A stretch of DNA of 49,736 nt from Gemmatimonadales bacterium UBA2975 (GTDB taxonomy: Bacteria; Gemmatimonadota; Gemmatimonadetes; Longimicrobiales; Gaopeijiaceae). The stretch spans positions 1-49,736 of the forward strand of contig DEAT01000015.1 in assembly GCA_002348265.1 (NCBI GenBank). Reading direction: 5' to 3'. Below are positions 17,974 to 27,653 of the stretch, one piece after another. Position 1 is the first letter of the stretch; each line of letters begins with the position of its first letter. The notes under the pieces are model-generated. The model saw nothing but the letters and a program-made list of their open reading frames with translations, ran no database searches and was not told the origin of the DNA. The position numbers were made by a program, and so were the translations under genes.

Positions 17974-19149
17974 ATGGGTAAGCCTAGTGTGAGTGTATGT
18001 TCGGCTGTATCTGCTACTGAGGCATTTTCGGTTTATGTACATGCTCCATTCTGTGCTCGCCGCTGTGTGTATTGCGATTTTGCAGTCACTGTTCAATCAG
18101 AGGGAGACCTAGACGGATGGGTTCAGGGACTCCGATCCGAAATCGCTCTGATTGAGCAGGAAAACCTCTTTGTGTTAGCTGATCAACTGGAAACACTTTA
18201 TGTCGGAGGTGGCACGCCATCCCTGTTAGGTCCCAAAGCAATGTCAAAACTGGCTGGGGTGATAGGATCGCAGCGTCTTACGAGTCAAGATCTCGAGTGG
18301 ACAGCGGAAGCAAATCCCGAAAGCTTTTCGTCCGAAGTCGCGGAAGAATGGAGAGCAGTGGGTGTGAATCGGATCAGCCTCGGTGCGCAGACCTTCGATG
18401 CCGCAGCGTTAAGATGGATGGGACGCTTGCACGGGGTGGAGGGCCCGATAAAAGCGATTGAAGGAGCAAGGGGTTGTGGTATAGAAAATGTGAGCATCGA
18501 TCTCATCTTCGGATTACCGATTCATATTGGTCGGTCGTGGGAGGATGATCTTAGACGTGTAATCGACTTAGACGTCCCTCACATCAGTATCTATGGACTT
18601 ACTGTAGAGCCCGGGACACATCTTGGCCAAGAGGTACGACAGGGGCGAGAACCGGCGGTTGACGAAGATCAATACCGGAAAGAATTCCTAATGGCTGCTG
18701 AGGCACTAACCGCATCAGGATATCGTCATTACGAGGTCTCAAATTTTGCCCGTCCTGGCTTCGAATCTCGGCACAACACTGCGTACTGGTCTGGTAACCC
18801 TTATCTAGGGCTAGGTAATAGCGCACACAGCTTCGCACCTCCGGTACGACGTTGGAATCTTCATTCCTGGGAGCATTATCGAGCCGCGGTAGGTGCTTCT
18901 AAATCACCTGAGGCTGATCGGGAGATTCTAGACGAATCGGCATCTCGACTAGAGCGAGTTTGGCTTGACCTCCGAACGATTGATGGGATACCGAGACCTG
19001 TGGAAGGCACACCACAGGACAGGCTAGCACGCGACTGGATCGAAAGAGGCTTAGCGGCTTGGATAGGGGACCGCTGTGTACTGACACCAGAAGGTTGGTT
19101 GATGTTGGATCAGTTAGCGGTTGAGTATGAAACGTCGGCTTTGGGTTGA
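17974..19149 (+). CDS. hemW: Heme chaperone HemW (radical SAM)
   Basis: HemN-like radical-SAM protein; family members of this subtype bind and transfer heme and are not coproporphyrinogen oxidases. The 391 residues have CARRCVYCDF with Cys27, Cys31 and Cys34; the fourth nearby cysteine of true HemN is absent. GGGTPSLL and the HemW signature SRHNTAYWSGNPYLGLG are present. ATG 17974 follows a 72-base gap after obgE and has only a poor ribosome binding site. Adjacent hrcA and dnaJ fit the frequent hemW-hrcA arrangement. Confidence 0.9.
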   Translation: MGKPSVSVCSAVSATEAFSVYVHAPFCARRCVYCDFAVTVQSEGDLDGWVQGLRSEIALIEQENLFVLADQLETLYVGGGTPSLLGPKAMSKLAGVIGSQRLTSQDLEWTAEANPESFSSEVAEEWRAVGVNRISLGAQTFDAAALRWMGRLHGVEGPIKAIEGARGCGIENVSIDLIFGLPIHIGRSWEDDLRRVIDLDVPHISIYGLTVEPGTHLGQEVRQGREPAVDEDQYRKEFLMAAEALTASGYRHYEVSNFARPGFESRHNTAYWSGNPYLGLGNSAHSFAPPVRRWNLHSWEHYRAAVGASKSPEADREILDESASRLERVWLDLRTIDGIPRPVEGTPQDRLARDWIERGLAAWIGDRCVLTPEGWLMLDQLAVEYETSALG

Positions 19150-19180
19150 CCCTTTACGTCCGGCATCCCGAAATTCGATA

Positions 19181-20251
19181 ATGGCCATACTCAATCATAG
19201 CGATACGGCAGGAACGGATCTAACAGACCGAGAACGTCAGGTCTTGGAGGCTGTGGTTCGCACATACGTGGATACCGCTGAACCCGCGGGTAGTAGAACC
19301 GTTTCTAGTGTTTTTGACCTTGGGGTGTCGGCCGCGACGGTTCGCAACACTATGAGTGATCTTGAGGAGAAGGGGTATCTCTTCCACCCTCACACTTCGG
19401 CGGGCAGAGTCCCAACTGACCGGGCGTATCGTTTTTTCGTGGACCGGCTTATGGAACCTCATGAACCTTCAATCCGTGAACGTATTCGCTTGGAGGAGGA
19501 GATTGAGCGCTCGGGTTCGTTTGCGGTAGAGCAGCTAGTGCGACATGCGACCCGCGCGATGAGTCTCATTTCCAATGAGTTAGGTGTAGCAGTCGCTCCT
19601 AGGATAAACGAAGCCAATCTCGACAGGCTCGAACTTATCAAGGTTTCGAGTAGTAAGGTTCTGCTGGTAGCTACGATAAGAGGTGGCCTTGTGAGAACAG
19701 TGTATGCCGACCTTCCGGTCGAGATTGATGAACAGACGCTACTTACTGTTACTCGGGCGCTCAATGAACGACTCGCTGGCCTTTCGTTCTCAGAGATTCG
19801 CGGGTCGTTGCCCGATCGCTTACGCGATTCAGTATCGAGCAAAGTGGGTTCAGATCTTATGAACGTGTTCGTCCAGTCAGGATCGGAACTCTTCGATATA
19901 CAGGCTCTGGATGACACAAGTCTTCATTTAGGTCCTACAAGTGTGCTAGCTGGACAGCCGGAGTTCGAAAGCGGGGAGCAGTTGAAGGGGTTGATTCAGT
20001 TGACTGAGAAGAGAGATCTTCTAGCTCAAACGGTGGGGAGCCGGAGACATGGCGGAAGACTTCGGATCACCATCGGTGAAGAGAATGACTCCACAGCACT
20101 CTCGGATTTCACCCTCGTAACAGCGGAGTACCGCGTCGGCGATCTGAAAGGGGTTATTGGCGTCATTGGTCCGACGCGAATGCCGTATGAAAAAGTTGTT
20201 ACCATCGTCGATTACACCTCTACGCTGGTGACTCGTATTTTGGCACCATGA
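19181..20251 (+). CDS. hrcA: Heat-inducible transcription repressor HrcA
   Basis: Represses groE/dnaK-type operons by binding CIRCE elements. An N-terminal winged helix (LTDRERQVLEAVVRTYVDTAEPAGSRTV... then VSAATVRNTMSDLEEKGYL and HTSAGRVPTDRAYRFFVD) is followed by the GAF-like regulatory domain. I chose ATG 19181, which puts the usual short leader before LTDRE; in-frame TTG 19121 and ATG 19127 inside hemW would add up to 20 residues. No CIRCE inverted repeat (TTAGCACTC-N9-GAGTGCTAA) was found here, and grpE and dnaK, which often sit next to hrcA, are missing. Confidence 0.93.
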   Translation: MAILNHSDTAGTDLTDRERQVLEAVVRTYVDTAEPAGSRTVSSVFDLGVSAATVRNTMSDLEEKGYLFHPHTSAGRVPTDRAYRFFVDRLMEPHEPSIRERIRLEEEIERSGSFAVEQLVRHATRAMSLISNELGVAVAPRINEANLDRLELIKVSSSKVLLVATIRGGLVRTVYADLPVEIDEQTLLTVTRALNERLAGLSFSEIRGSLPDRLRDSVSSKVGSDLMNVFVQSGSELFDIQALDDTSLHLGPTSVLAGQPEFESGEQLKGLIQLTEKRDLLAQTVGSRRHGGRLRITIGEENDSTALSDFTLVTAEYRVGDLKGVIGVIGPTRMPYEKVVTIVDYTSTLVTRILAP

Positions 20252-20301
20252 CATTAAGCGGTCTCATGCTAAGGCGACTTTTGTCGCTCACCAGGAAATA
20301 G

Positions 20302-21462
20302 ATGTCTAATTATTATCAGCTGCTCGGAGTGTCTCACCAGGCAAGTTCTGAGGAGATCAAGAAAGCCTACCGCAAGCTTGCACTCGAGTACCACCCTGAC
20401 CGAAATCAAGGTTCTCCGGATGCTGAAGAGCGTTTCAAGGAGGTGACGGAGGCTTACGAGGTACTTCGAGACTCAGAGAAGCGCGCTACCTATGACCGTT
20501 ACGGTAAGCAGGGGCTTGGGGGAAGCAGTCAGGGATCCGGTGCCGCGGGATTCGATTTCAGTGACGCTATTGATGTTTTCATGCGTGATTTCGGAGGTTT
20601 CTCGGGGCTCGAAGATATGTTTGGAATGAGTGGAGCACGAAGCCAGCGTAAGTCGAGCCGTAAGGCTCAGCCGGTGCGTATCCGTCTTTCACTAACGCTC
20701 GCAGAGGTTGCGACCGGAGTGACAAAGACTGTGAAGGTAGCTTTGCTCGACGGGTGTGGAGCGTGCGACGGTAGTGGAGCGGAGGCGGGAACTCGGCCAC
20801 AACCTTGCGCTAATTGCGGTGGTTCTGGTGAGGAACGCCACGTGCAGCGATCAGCTTTTGGTCAGTTCGTGAGTTTGCAGCCATGCCGGACTTGCAGAGG
20901 TGAAGGGCGGGTTATAGCCGATCCGTGCTTGCAGTGTTCCGGGGACGGAAGGGTACGCTTCGAAAGATCTATCGAAGTGGAAGTTCCGGCCGGTGTAACA
21001 TCTGAGAACTTCCTAACACTCAGGGGTCGTGGGAACATGGGTCATCAGGGAGCTGGGCGGGGAGACCTGGTTGTTCTCCTTGAAGTCCAAGATGACCCAA
21101 GGTTTGTGCGCGACGGTCCCGACCTCATTTATGAGTTGCCGATAACGTACACCCAAGCTGCACTGGGAACTGAGATCGATGTTCCTTCTATCGAGGGTAT
21201 CGCTCGGGTGACGATCCCGGCGGGTATTCAGAGTGGAGAGCGACTAAGCCTTAAAGAGCTTGGTCTGCCAGACCTCAATGGGACCGTCCGGGGTGATCAG
21301 ATAATCAACATCTGCGTATGGACTCCTCATGACCTGACACCTGAGCAGGAAGACGCCCTTCGGCAGCTTGCTAGTGTCGAGTCGCCCGCGCCGAAAATTG
21401 TGAAGCGTGGCACGCGCAAAGGGTTTTGGTCGAGGGTGAAAGAGGTTTTCACCGGAGGATGA
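20302..21462 (+). CDS. dnaJ: Chaperone protein DnaJ
   Basis: Hsp40 co-chaperone stimulating DnaK ATPase and binding unfolded clients. The 386 residues show the J domain with HPD at 31-33, a short Gly/Ser/Phe region, and the four zinc-binding repeats CGACDGSG, CANCGGSG, CRTCRGEG and CLQCSGDG. The C-terminal substrate-binding domains follow. A small perfect hairpin, GCGAC-TTTT-GTCGC (20274-20287), lies between hrcA and the dnaJ ATG. The stop overlaps the prmA start. Confidence 0.97.
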   Translation: MSNYYQLLGVSHQASSEEIKKAYRKLALEYHPDRNQGSPDAEERFKEVTEAYEVLRDSEKRATYDRYGKQGLGGSSQGSGAAGFDFSDAIDVFMRDFGGFSGLEDMFGMSGARSQRKSSRKAQPVRIRLSLTLAEVATGVTKTVKVALLDGCGACDGSGAEAGTRPQPCANCGGSGEERHVQRSAFGQFVSLQPCRTCRGEGRVIADPCLQCSGDGRVRFERSIEVEVPAGVTSENFLTLRGRGNMGHQGAGRGDLVVLLEVQDDPRFVRDGPDLIYELPITYTQAALGTEIDVPSIEGIARVTIPAGIQSGERLSLKELGLPDLNGTVRGDQIINICVWTPHDLTPEQEDALRQLASVESPAPKIVKRGTRKGFWSRVKEVFTGG

Positions 21463-22340
21463 CAAAGGACACGCGGCGCTGGCTTGAACTTAGAGTTCGT
21501 TGTCCAGTTGCAGGTGATGATCGAGAGGTTCTGCTGGCTGATGGCTTGATACACCTCGGTGCATGTGGGGTCGAGGAACAAAGCGGCTGGGATGTCTCTT
21601 ACTTTGATGAACCTAATGATCCTTCAGAGTTCGTTAGTACTTCGCTCTCGGTGCTGAGCAACGCTACGGGGCTGTCATCTATAGAAGTCGAGCATAGGTG
21701 GCAGTTGCACGAGGACTGGGAGGAAAACTGGAAGAGAGGGCTTGGGCCGCGCAGGGTTACCGATACGATCGTGGTTTTTCCTTCTTGGGCTCCTCCAGAG
21801 AACCTGCACCCTAGGGACATTGGTATTCGACTAGATCCTGGTATGGCATTCGGAACAGCTGAACATGGTACTACCCGAGGGTGTCTTCGTCTTCTCGATA
21901 GTGTGGTCTCAGTGGGAGACCGAGTTATCGATGTTGGATCTGGCTCAGGGATCCTTTCGATTGCGGCTGCCCGGTTAGGTGCTGTATCAGTCCAAGCTTT
22001 AGAGGGAGACCGTTACGCCTGTGAAGCTGCCAGAGAAAATATCATAGCTAACGGAGTTGGAGCTCAGGTGACCGTGACCGAGGTGTGGGCCACATCGAAG
22101 AGTCTCATAGACCTTGGCCCGGTCGAAGGAATCGTTGCCAATATAGAGGCGGGTATACTGGAGCCTCTCCGTGAGGGGTTCAGAGAAGCGCTAGTCTCTG
22201 GAGGTTGGTTGATCTTGTCGGGCATTCTTGATCATGAGTGGGTGAAGTCGAGAGAAAGAGCCGAGTCAAATGGATTAACTCTTATCGTTTTAGACCAAGA
22301 CGGAGAGTGGCGATCGGGACTCTTTAGGCGTATGACCTAA
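21459..22340 (+). CDS. prmA: Ribosomal protein L11 methyltransferase
   Basis: SAM-dependent trimethylation of ribosomal protein L11. The start is ATG 21459 (MTKDTRRWLELRV), which overlaps the dnaJ stop by ATGA; the frame is open further upstream but only as an overlap inside dnaJ. AAAGAGG at 21439-21445 and GGAGG just before the ATG are both available. Key motifs are DPGMAFGTAEHGTT and the SAM loop DVGSGSGILSIAA, with VEGIVANIEAG in the position of the usual VANI motif. The product is 293 residues. dnaJ-prmA is a common pair. Confidence 0.93.
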   Translation: MTKDTRRWLELRVRCPVAGDDREVLLADGLIHLGACGVEEQSGWDVSYFDEPNDPSEFVSTSLSVLSNATGLSSIEVEHRWQLHEDWEENWKRGLGPRRVTDTIVVFPSWAPPENLHPRDIGIRLDPGMAFGTAEHGTTRGCLRLLDSVVSVGDRVIDVGSGSGILSIAAARLGAVSVQALEGDRYACEAARENIIANGVGAQVTVTEVWATSKSLIDLGPVEGIVANIEAGILEPLREGFREALVSGGWLILSGILDHEWVKSRERAESNGLTLIVLDQDGEWRSGLFRRMT

Positions 22341-22391
22341 GTAGGTGCATACCGGGATCTAGGAGAAACCCTAAGTGAAGCGCGACGTTCG

Positions 22392-22419
22392 TTGACGCCG
22401 AAGGGTCTGACACTATAAA
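22392..22419 (+). promoter_or_regulatory. Sigma70-type promoter candidate before the HIT gene
   Basis: TTGACG at 22392-22397 and TATAAA at 22414-22419 are separated by 16 bases. They lie in the 196-base gap between prmA and the HIT protein, one of the longer gaps in this region. The start point would fall near 22426, leaving a leader of about 110 bases. It probably opens the HIT-yqeY-mutS2-dnaG unit. Confidence 0.55.
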
Positions 22420-22536
22420 GCTAAGAGCTAAATCTTCGCTCCTATGAGTAGCGAGCGTCTATTTCAGCCCGTACTAGCCCGCACAATAAATCTTGATTTA
22501 TGCCATCTGGTTTGCCCGAGTTCTAGGAGAACTTTT

Positions 22537-22887
22537 ATGAAGGACCCGAGTTGTCTCTTTTGTCTCATCGTCAGTCGTGAGATCCCGGCGGATATTGTCC
22601 ACGAGACTGAAAACACTATAGCATTCCGGGATATCGCCCCGCAGGCGCCGGTGCATGTACTTGTTATTCCTAAAGAGCATGTAGAGTCATTAGCAACTAT
22701 ATCGGACAATAGCGAAGCTCTCTTGGGGCAGCTTATGGCAGCGGTGAGTGATGTAGCACGTATTGAGGGGCTGAAGGATTCCGGGTTTCGCACAGTGTTG
22801 AACACAGGGCCAGATGGCGGCCAAGAAGTCATGCATTTGCATGCACACGTTCTGGGAGGTCGGGAACTAAGGTGGCCTCCTGGATGA
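22537..22887 (+). CDS. HIT-family (HINT-like) nucleotide hydrolase
   Basis: Histidine-triad protein of the HINT branch, which hydrolyse adenosine phosphoramidates or related nucleotide conjugates. ATG 22537 follows TAGGAGA at good spacing and gives the typical 116-residue protein. The frame extends to ATG 22444, but those 31 extra residues are not HINT-like. N-terminal Cys6 and Cys9 (CLFC) form half of a zinc site often seen in HINTs. The triad is His100, His102 and His104 in HLHAHVLGGRELRWPPG, the classical C-terminus. Confidence 0.92.
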   Translation: MKDPSCLFCLIVSREIPADIVHETENTIAFRDIAPQAPVHVLVIPKEHVESLATISDNSEALLGQLMAAVSDVARIEGLKDSGFRTVLNTGPDGGQEVMHLHAHVLGGRELRWPPG

Positions 22888-22967
22888 TCTGCGTTGATGC
22901 CGCAGCGACACATAGATACCTTCTGCGTCTCCCGAACGAGAACCGAAGCCCCGATGGCAGGTGAAGC

Positions 22968-23408
22968 GTGTCAAGCTCACTCAGAGACCAAATCCAGACC
23001 GATCTGAATAAAGCAAGAAAAGGCCGTGATAAACTCAGGACCCTTGTTCTGTCGACATTGTTGGCAGAGATCAAGAACAAGGAGATCGAATCTCGTGGTG
23101 AGCTAGATGACGAAACCGTGGTGCAGGTAGTTAGCAAGGGCATCAAACAGCGCCGCGATGCGTCGGAGCAGATGAGAGAGGCTGGAAGAGGCGAGCTGGC
23201 GGATCAGGAGGATGCGCAGGAAAGAGTATTGGCCGACTACCTCCCCGAAGCTCTTAGTGAGGATGAAGTTCGCGCTATTGTGAGGAAGATCATCGAGTCG
23301 GGAGTCGATCAGTTGGGACCTCTGATGGGTCAGGTCATCCCACTAACTCGAGGACGATTCGACGGTAAAGAAGCCAACCGGATTGTCAGGGAGGAGCTGG
23401 GCTCCTGA
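22968..23408 (+). CDS. yqeY: GatB/YqeY-domain protein
   Basis: YqeY-like protein, 146 residues, related to the C-terminal tRNA-binding part of GatB; its exact job is unknown although association with tRNA metabolism is presumed. Recognisable parts are LLAEIKNKEIE near the N-terminus, KGIKQRRDASEQ, ADYLPEALSEDEV and the end segment GPLMGQVIPLTRGRFDGKEANRIV. GTG 22968 is preceded by AGGTGA at 22958-22963. It lies between the HIT gene and mutS2 without room for another promoter. Confidence 0.9.
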   Translation: MSSSLRDQIQTDLNKARKGRDKLRTLVLSTLLAEIKNKEIESRGELDDETVVQVVSKGIKQRRDASEQMREAGRGELADQEDAQERVLADYLPEALSEDEVRAIVRKIIESGVDQLGPLMGQVIPLTRGRFDGKEANRIVREELGS

Positions 23409-23418
23409 TGTCTGGATT

Positions 23419-25833
23419 ATGATTGAACACGCGCTCGGGGTACTTGAGTTCGAGCGTGTTCTAGAACGTGTCGCCGGCCGAGCGACGAGTGACGTTGGCC
23501 GCCGCCAGATACTCGCGCTCCGGCCGAGCTACGATGTTGATGAGATCGTGCGCGAGTTGGAGCGTGTCGCTTCCTCCATGAGACTAGTAGACGCGTCACC
23601 ACAATGGACGCCTGGCCCGATCCCTGATCTCGAGGAGGTACTGACGCAACTTGGTACGTCTGGCGCCGTGCTCGAACCGATCGATTTATTCCGGGTGGGC
23701 GTTATTCTCAAGACGGGCACCGGGCTTGCAAGACATCTAGACAGCGTGGCAGAAGATATTTCCGCGCTAGCGATGATTCGTGATCGGATGATCGACGATC
23801 AGGAGGTGCTTCAGGTAATCGAGCGCTCTTTCGACGATGAGGGGTGTGTCCTTTCGACGGCTTCTGAAGATCTTGATCGGATCCGGAGGCGCCTGAGGGG
23901 TGCGAGGAGTCGTATCGTGGAGAGACTGGAATCTCTTTTGTCTTCATTACCGGATCGTTTCGTTGTTCCGGATGCGTCTGTCACCATCAGAGATGGTCGC
24001 TTTGTCATACCCCTTAGGCGAGAAGGAAAAGGTAAAGTTGGTGGTATCGTCCATGATGAATCCCAAACTGGAGCCACACTCTACGTTGAGCCGCCAATAG
24101 CGATCGAGGCGACCAATCACCTCCGGGAGTTGGAGCGTGAAGAAGCCCGCGAGATAAGACGAATTCTTAGGACGCTTACCGATCTCCTTGTTCCACATCA
24201 GAGAGAACTCAAGGGCCTTTTTGAAGCCTTGGTGGACTTCGACACGCTGTATGCGCGTGCTCAAACAGCTGTGTTTTGGGAGGCCACCCCTCCGGTTATT
24301 AATGGTCTAGCACCGGGGACGCTTTCACTCCGGGACGCGCGTCACCCCCTCCTCTTAGAATCGAAGGAGGGTGGGGTCATTCCCTACGACCTCACCCTTG
24401 AGAATCAAGAGCGTTGCCTTGTCGTATCGGGTCCGAATACTGGTGGTAAGAGTGTCTTTCTCAAGGCCACGGGTCTTATCACGGTTCTAACGCAATCAGG
24501 AGTTGTTCCGCCTGTTGGGCCCGGCACGTGCCTGCCCGTTTTCGAATCTTTTTTTGCCGATATAGGAGATGAGCAGTCGATCGCACGAAATCTTTCTACG
24601 TTTTCCGCGCATCTAGAAAATCTCTATAGCCTTGTTTCCGTTGCGAGTGATCGGTCGCTTGTACTTATTGACGAGATGGGGACGGGTACCGATCCGGGAG
24701 AGGGAGCCGCATTGTCTCGCGCTGTTCTCGAAGAACTCGTCAACCGCGGTGTTACTACGATCGTTACATCTCACCTAGGGGAACTCAAGCGTCTGGACAC
24801 TAGGGGAAGTCATATAGTGAATGCGTCCATGCATTTTGATACGGAGCGTATGGAACCCACCTACCGTCTCACGAAAGGACGCCCAGGTCGAAGCTATGGT
24901 TTGGCTATTGCACGAAATCTGGGTTTCCCCCCTAAAGTCCTTGATAGGGCGGAGTCCTATCGAGATAGTGGCGAGGCGAAATTGGAGGATGTTCTTGAGA
25001 GGGTAGAGGAACAGGAAGAAGAGGTCGATAGGTTGGTGCTTGAGCTAGAGGAAGAACGACGTCGGACTGACCGCCTCCGGGTAGATGTCGAGTCCAGAGA
25101 ACAGACTTTATTGGAGTCGGAGCGGATTGCCGAAGGAAGGGCTCGAGCTGAAGCGCGCCAACTTCTTTTGGATGCGCGTGCTGAAGTGGAATCTGTAATC
25201 GCTGAACTTAGAGCTGCAGTTAAAGGAGGAAGCGATCTAGAACAAGCTTCTAGAACCGCGAGACAGAAAGTCGAGAGATCTGCATCACGTCATAAGGATT
25301 TGGCAAATCGAGTCACAAGTAAGCGGACTGATCACGATCAGGACGGATTGAAACATGAAGAAAGAGAGCTAGAAGAGCTCGGAACTGAGGAGGGGGCGCG
25401 TGTTCGTATTCGTGCTACTGGGACAAATGGCCGAGTTGTGGGACGTCGAGGCGACCGGCTTCTCGTAGAGGTGGGAGGTCTGCGATTTGAGTTGCCCGAT
25501 GGAGAGATTGAGTCAATTGACTTCATAGAGGAACCAGCGGCTAAGGAGCGGGCGCGGACTTGGAGGAAGTCAAAAGCATCCCATGGGAGGCTGGAAGTAG
25601 ACCTCCGCGGGCTCAGGGTAGATGAGATGGATCTGGAGCTTCAGCGGGCGGTGGACGAGGCGATTCTAGATGATCTGTCCCGCCTTCGTATCATTCATGG
25701 GATGGGTACAGGTGCGCTCCGGAAGAGGGTTAGCGAGCTTCTTTCGGTAGACCCCCGCGTTCAGAAATTCCGCACGGGTGGCCCGGGTGATGGAGGCGTG
25801 GGCGTGACTATAGCGACCTTTCGGGAAGGCTGA
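23419..25833 (+). CDS. mutS2: Endonuclease MutS2
   Basis: MutS paralogue lacking the mismatch-recognition domain; family members suppress homologous recombination and act on stalled or collided ribosomes. From ATG 23419 the product is 804 residues. Walker A is GPNTGGKS at 338-345, Walker B LVLIDEMGTGTDPGEG with Asp418-Glu419. A long charged coiled coil (about 510-640) follows, and a C-terminal Smr nuclease domain starts near Asp728-Leu-Arg-Gly and contains His760 in HGMGTGALR. The frame is open slightly further upstream inside yqeY; ATG 23419 gives the usual MIEHALGVLEF start. Confidence 0.95.
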   Translation: MIEHALGVLEFERVLERVAGRATSDVGRRQILALRPSYDVDEIVRELERVASSMRLVDASPQWTPGPIPDLEEVLTQLGTSGAVLEPIDLFRVGVILKTGTGLARHLDSVAEDISALAMIRDRMIDDQEVLQVIERSFDDEGCVLSTASEDLDRIRRRLRGARSRIVERLESLLSSLPDRFVVPDASVTIRDGRFVIPLRREGKGKVGGIVHDESQTGATLYVEPPIAIEATNHLRELEREEAREIRRILRTLTDLLVPHQRELKGLFEALVDFDTLYARAQTAVFWEATPPVINGLAPGTLSLRDARHPLLLESKEGGVIPYDLTLENQERCLVVSGPNTGGKSVFLKATGLITVLTQSGVVPPVGPGTCLPVFESFFADIGDEQSIARNLSTFSAHLENLYSLVSVASDRSLVLIDEMGTGTDPGEGAALSRAVLEELVNRGVTTIVTSHLGELKRLDTRGSHIVNASMHFDTERMEPTYRLTKGRPGRSYGLAIARNLGFPPKVLDRAESYRDSGEAKLEDVLERVEEQEEEVDRLVLELEEERRRTDRLRVDVESREQTLLESERIAEGRARAEARQLLLDARAEVESVIAELRAAVKGGSDLEQASRTARQKVERSASRHKDLANRVTSKRTDHDQDGLKHEERELEELGTEEGARVRIRATGTNGRVVGRRGDRLLVEVGGLRFELPDGEIESIDFIEEPAAKERARTWRKSKASHGRLEVDLRGLRVDEMDLELQRAVDEAILDDLSRLRIIHGMGTGALRKRVSELLSVDPRVQKFRTGGPGDGGVGVTIATFREG

Positions 25834-27653
25834 TGATTCCTGAGCATATTATAGATGAGGTACGCGACCGGGCCGATATGGTAGAGATCATCGGTGAGTC
25901 TGTGTCGCTCAAGAAAGCCGGTCGGGAATTCAAAGCCAACTGCCCATTTCACGAGGAAAAGACACCTAGTTTCTACGTGGTGCCTCACAAGGGCTTCTAC
26001 AAGTGCTTCGGATGTGGGAAAGCAGGCAGTGTGTTTGATTTTCTTATGGAAAGACAGGGTATGGACTTCGTAGAGGCCGTAAAGTACGTGGCGGCTCGCT
26101 CGGGTATCGAAATTCAAGAGGTCAGTGGACGAAAGCCGGAGGAAGACCCTAATCGTCCTTACTACGAGATCACTGCTTTCGCACAGGACTGGTTCAGAAA
26201 TCAACTTCTGGATAAAGGGGTCGGTCAAGATGCGCGAACCTACCTAGAAAGTCGTGGGATTGATGCTGAAGTTTCTGAGCGCTTCGAACTCGGGTATGCC
26301 CCGGATGAATGGCGAGCGTTTCGTGAGGCTGCGGTCAAGCATGGTTTCGAAGAACAACTAATGCTCAAGCTAGGACTCCTGAAGCAGTCTGAACGGAGCA
26401 AGGAGCCTTACGATGGGTTTCGTGGCAGAGTCATGTTTCCCATCAAGGGTGTAAATGGGCGAGTCGTTGCTTTCGGAGGACGGATTCTGGAGACCACTTC
26501 TGGTGACGGGCCTAAGTACATCAATTCTCCTGAGACGCCCATCTACCATAAGGGTCGTAACTTGTACGGTTTGTCGCGAGCTAAAAACTCGATTCGCCGT
26601 GACGGACAAGCACTTATCGTAGAAGGGTATATGGATGCGGTCTCAATAGCAGCTGTGGGTTTTGAGAATGTTGTTGCACCGCTGGGGACGGCGCTTACTC
26701 CGGAGCAAGCTCAGCTTCTTTCACGTTACACAAAACGGGTGCTTTTGCTTTACGATTCTGATGGAGCGGGGCTTAAGGCTACGTTCAAGGCAGGAGACGT
26801 ACTGCTCGAATCCGGTGTTCATCCATCCGTGGTGACCTTTCCGGAGGGAGAAGACCCGGACACGTACGTCCGTGTTCATGGTCCGAATGGCCTCAGTGCG
26901 CTCCTTAAAGATTCGATGGACGTGATGGATAGAAAGCTCCAGATCTTGGGAGATAAGAACTATTTCTCATCAATTGATCGCAGGCGTTCGGCTGTAGACC
27001 GTCTTCTGCCTACTCTGCGCGCGGTGATCGATCCGACACTTCGGGATCTCTACGTGGACCGAGTTTCTCAGGCTACCGGAGTTCAGCCAGGGACACTTCT
27101 TGAAGACATGAAGAAAGTCTTGCGAAAGAAAGGTAGGAATTTAGGATCAGGTCCTGCAGATTCATCGCGGGTCGGACACCTACCAAGTCTCAAGGGTGGA
27201 GCTGAGCGCCACCTCCTTAAGGTGATGGTCCGAGGAATTGAGTGGGTAGAGCGAGCTGCGGAAGTCATTTCATCCGAGGACTTTGAAGATCCTCACTACC
27301 GGGCCATCTTTCAGGCACTTCTTGATGATCCGGAGGCGCGAGTTCCATTGCCGTCAATGGATTCTGTTGCGGCCCAGAGGTTTCGTGAGATACTTGTGGA
27401 TCCAGAGGAACTGGCACACGGCAATGAGATCTTTTCGAAAGCGGTGAAGCGGATTCGGGTTGCGGCATTATACAGGCGGGCGCAGCATCTCCAGGCCAAA
27501 ATCGAGACGAGCGGGAGCGAGGAGGAGAAGCTCGAACTCGTGACCGAGAAGTCACACCTCGCCTCCGAGATTCGAGAGTTGGACGAGAACTACTGGGTTT
27601 CGGCTGCACGCCGAAGCTCCGACGACAAAAACCTGAACGAAGCGAAGACATGA
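25833..27653 (+). CDS. dnaG: DNA primase
   Basis: Synthesises RNA primers at the replication fork. The 606 residues contain the N-terminal CHCC zinc finger (Cys37, His40, Cys58, Cys61), the RNA polymerase core starting around KYVAARSGIEIQ, the TOPRIM domain with Glu264 in IVEGYMDAVS and the DSDGAGLKAT metal-binding segment, and a helical C-terminal part for helicase contact. The start is joined to mutS2 by TGATG. No rpoD follows, although dnaG-rpoD is common elsewhere; the next gene is a zinc-ribbon protein. Confidence 0.96.
   Translation: MIPEHIIDEVRDRADMVEIIGESVSLKKAGREFKANCPFHEEKTPSFYVVPHKGFYKCFGCGKAGSVFDFLMERQGMDFVEAVKYVAARSGIEIQEVSGRKPEEDPNRPYYEITAFAQDWFRNQLLDKGVGQDARTYLESRGIDAEVSERFELGYAPDEWRAFREAAVKHGFEEQLMLKLGLLKQSERSKEPYDGFRGRVMFPIKGVNGRVVAFGGRILETTSGDGPKYINSPETPIYHKGRNLYGLSRAKNSIRRDGQALIVEGYMDAVSIAAVGFENVVAPLGTALTPEQAQLLSRYTKRVLLLYDSDGAGLKATFKAGDVLLESGVHPSVVTFPEGEDPDTYVRVHGPNGLSALLKDSMDVMDRKLQILGDKNYFSSIDRRRSAVDRLLPTLRAVIDPTLRDLYVDRVSQATGVQPGTLLEDMKKVLRKKGRNLGSGPADSSRVGHLPSLKGGAERHLLKVMVRGIEWVERAAEVISSEDFEDPHYRAIFQALLDDPEARVPLPSMDSVAAQRFREILVDPEELAHGNEIFSKAVKRIRVAALYRRAQHLQAKIETSGSEEEKLELVTEKSHLASEIRELDENYWVSAARRSSDDKNLNEAKT

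Noticed and set aside
17886..17981. 30-codon GTG frame between obgE and hemW
   Set aside because: It overlaps both neighbours, has no ribosome binding site and resembles nothing known; probably chance.
22444..22536. N-terminal extension of the HIT protein from ATG 22444
   Set aside because: The extra 31 residues are not HIT-like and ATG 22537 has a much better ribosome binding site.
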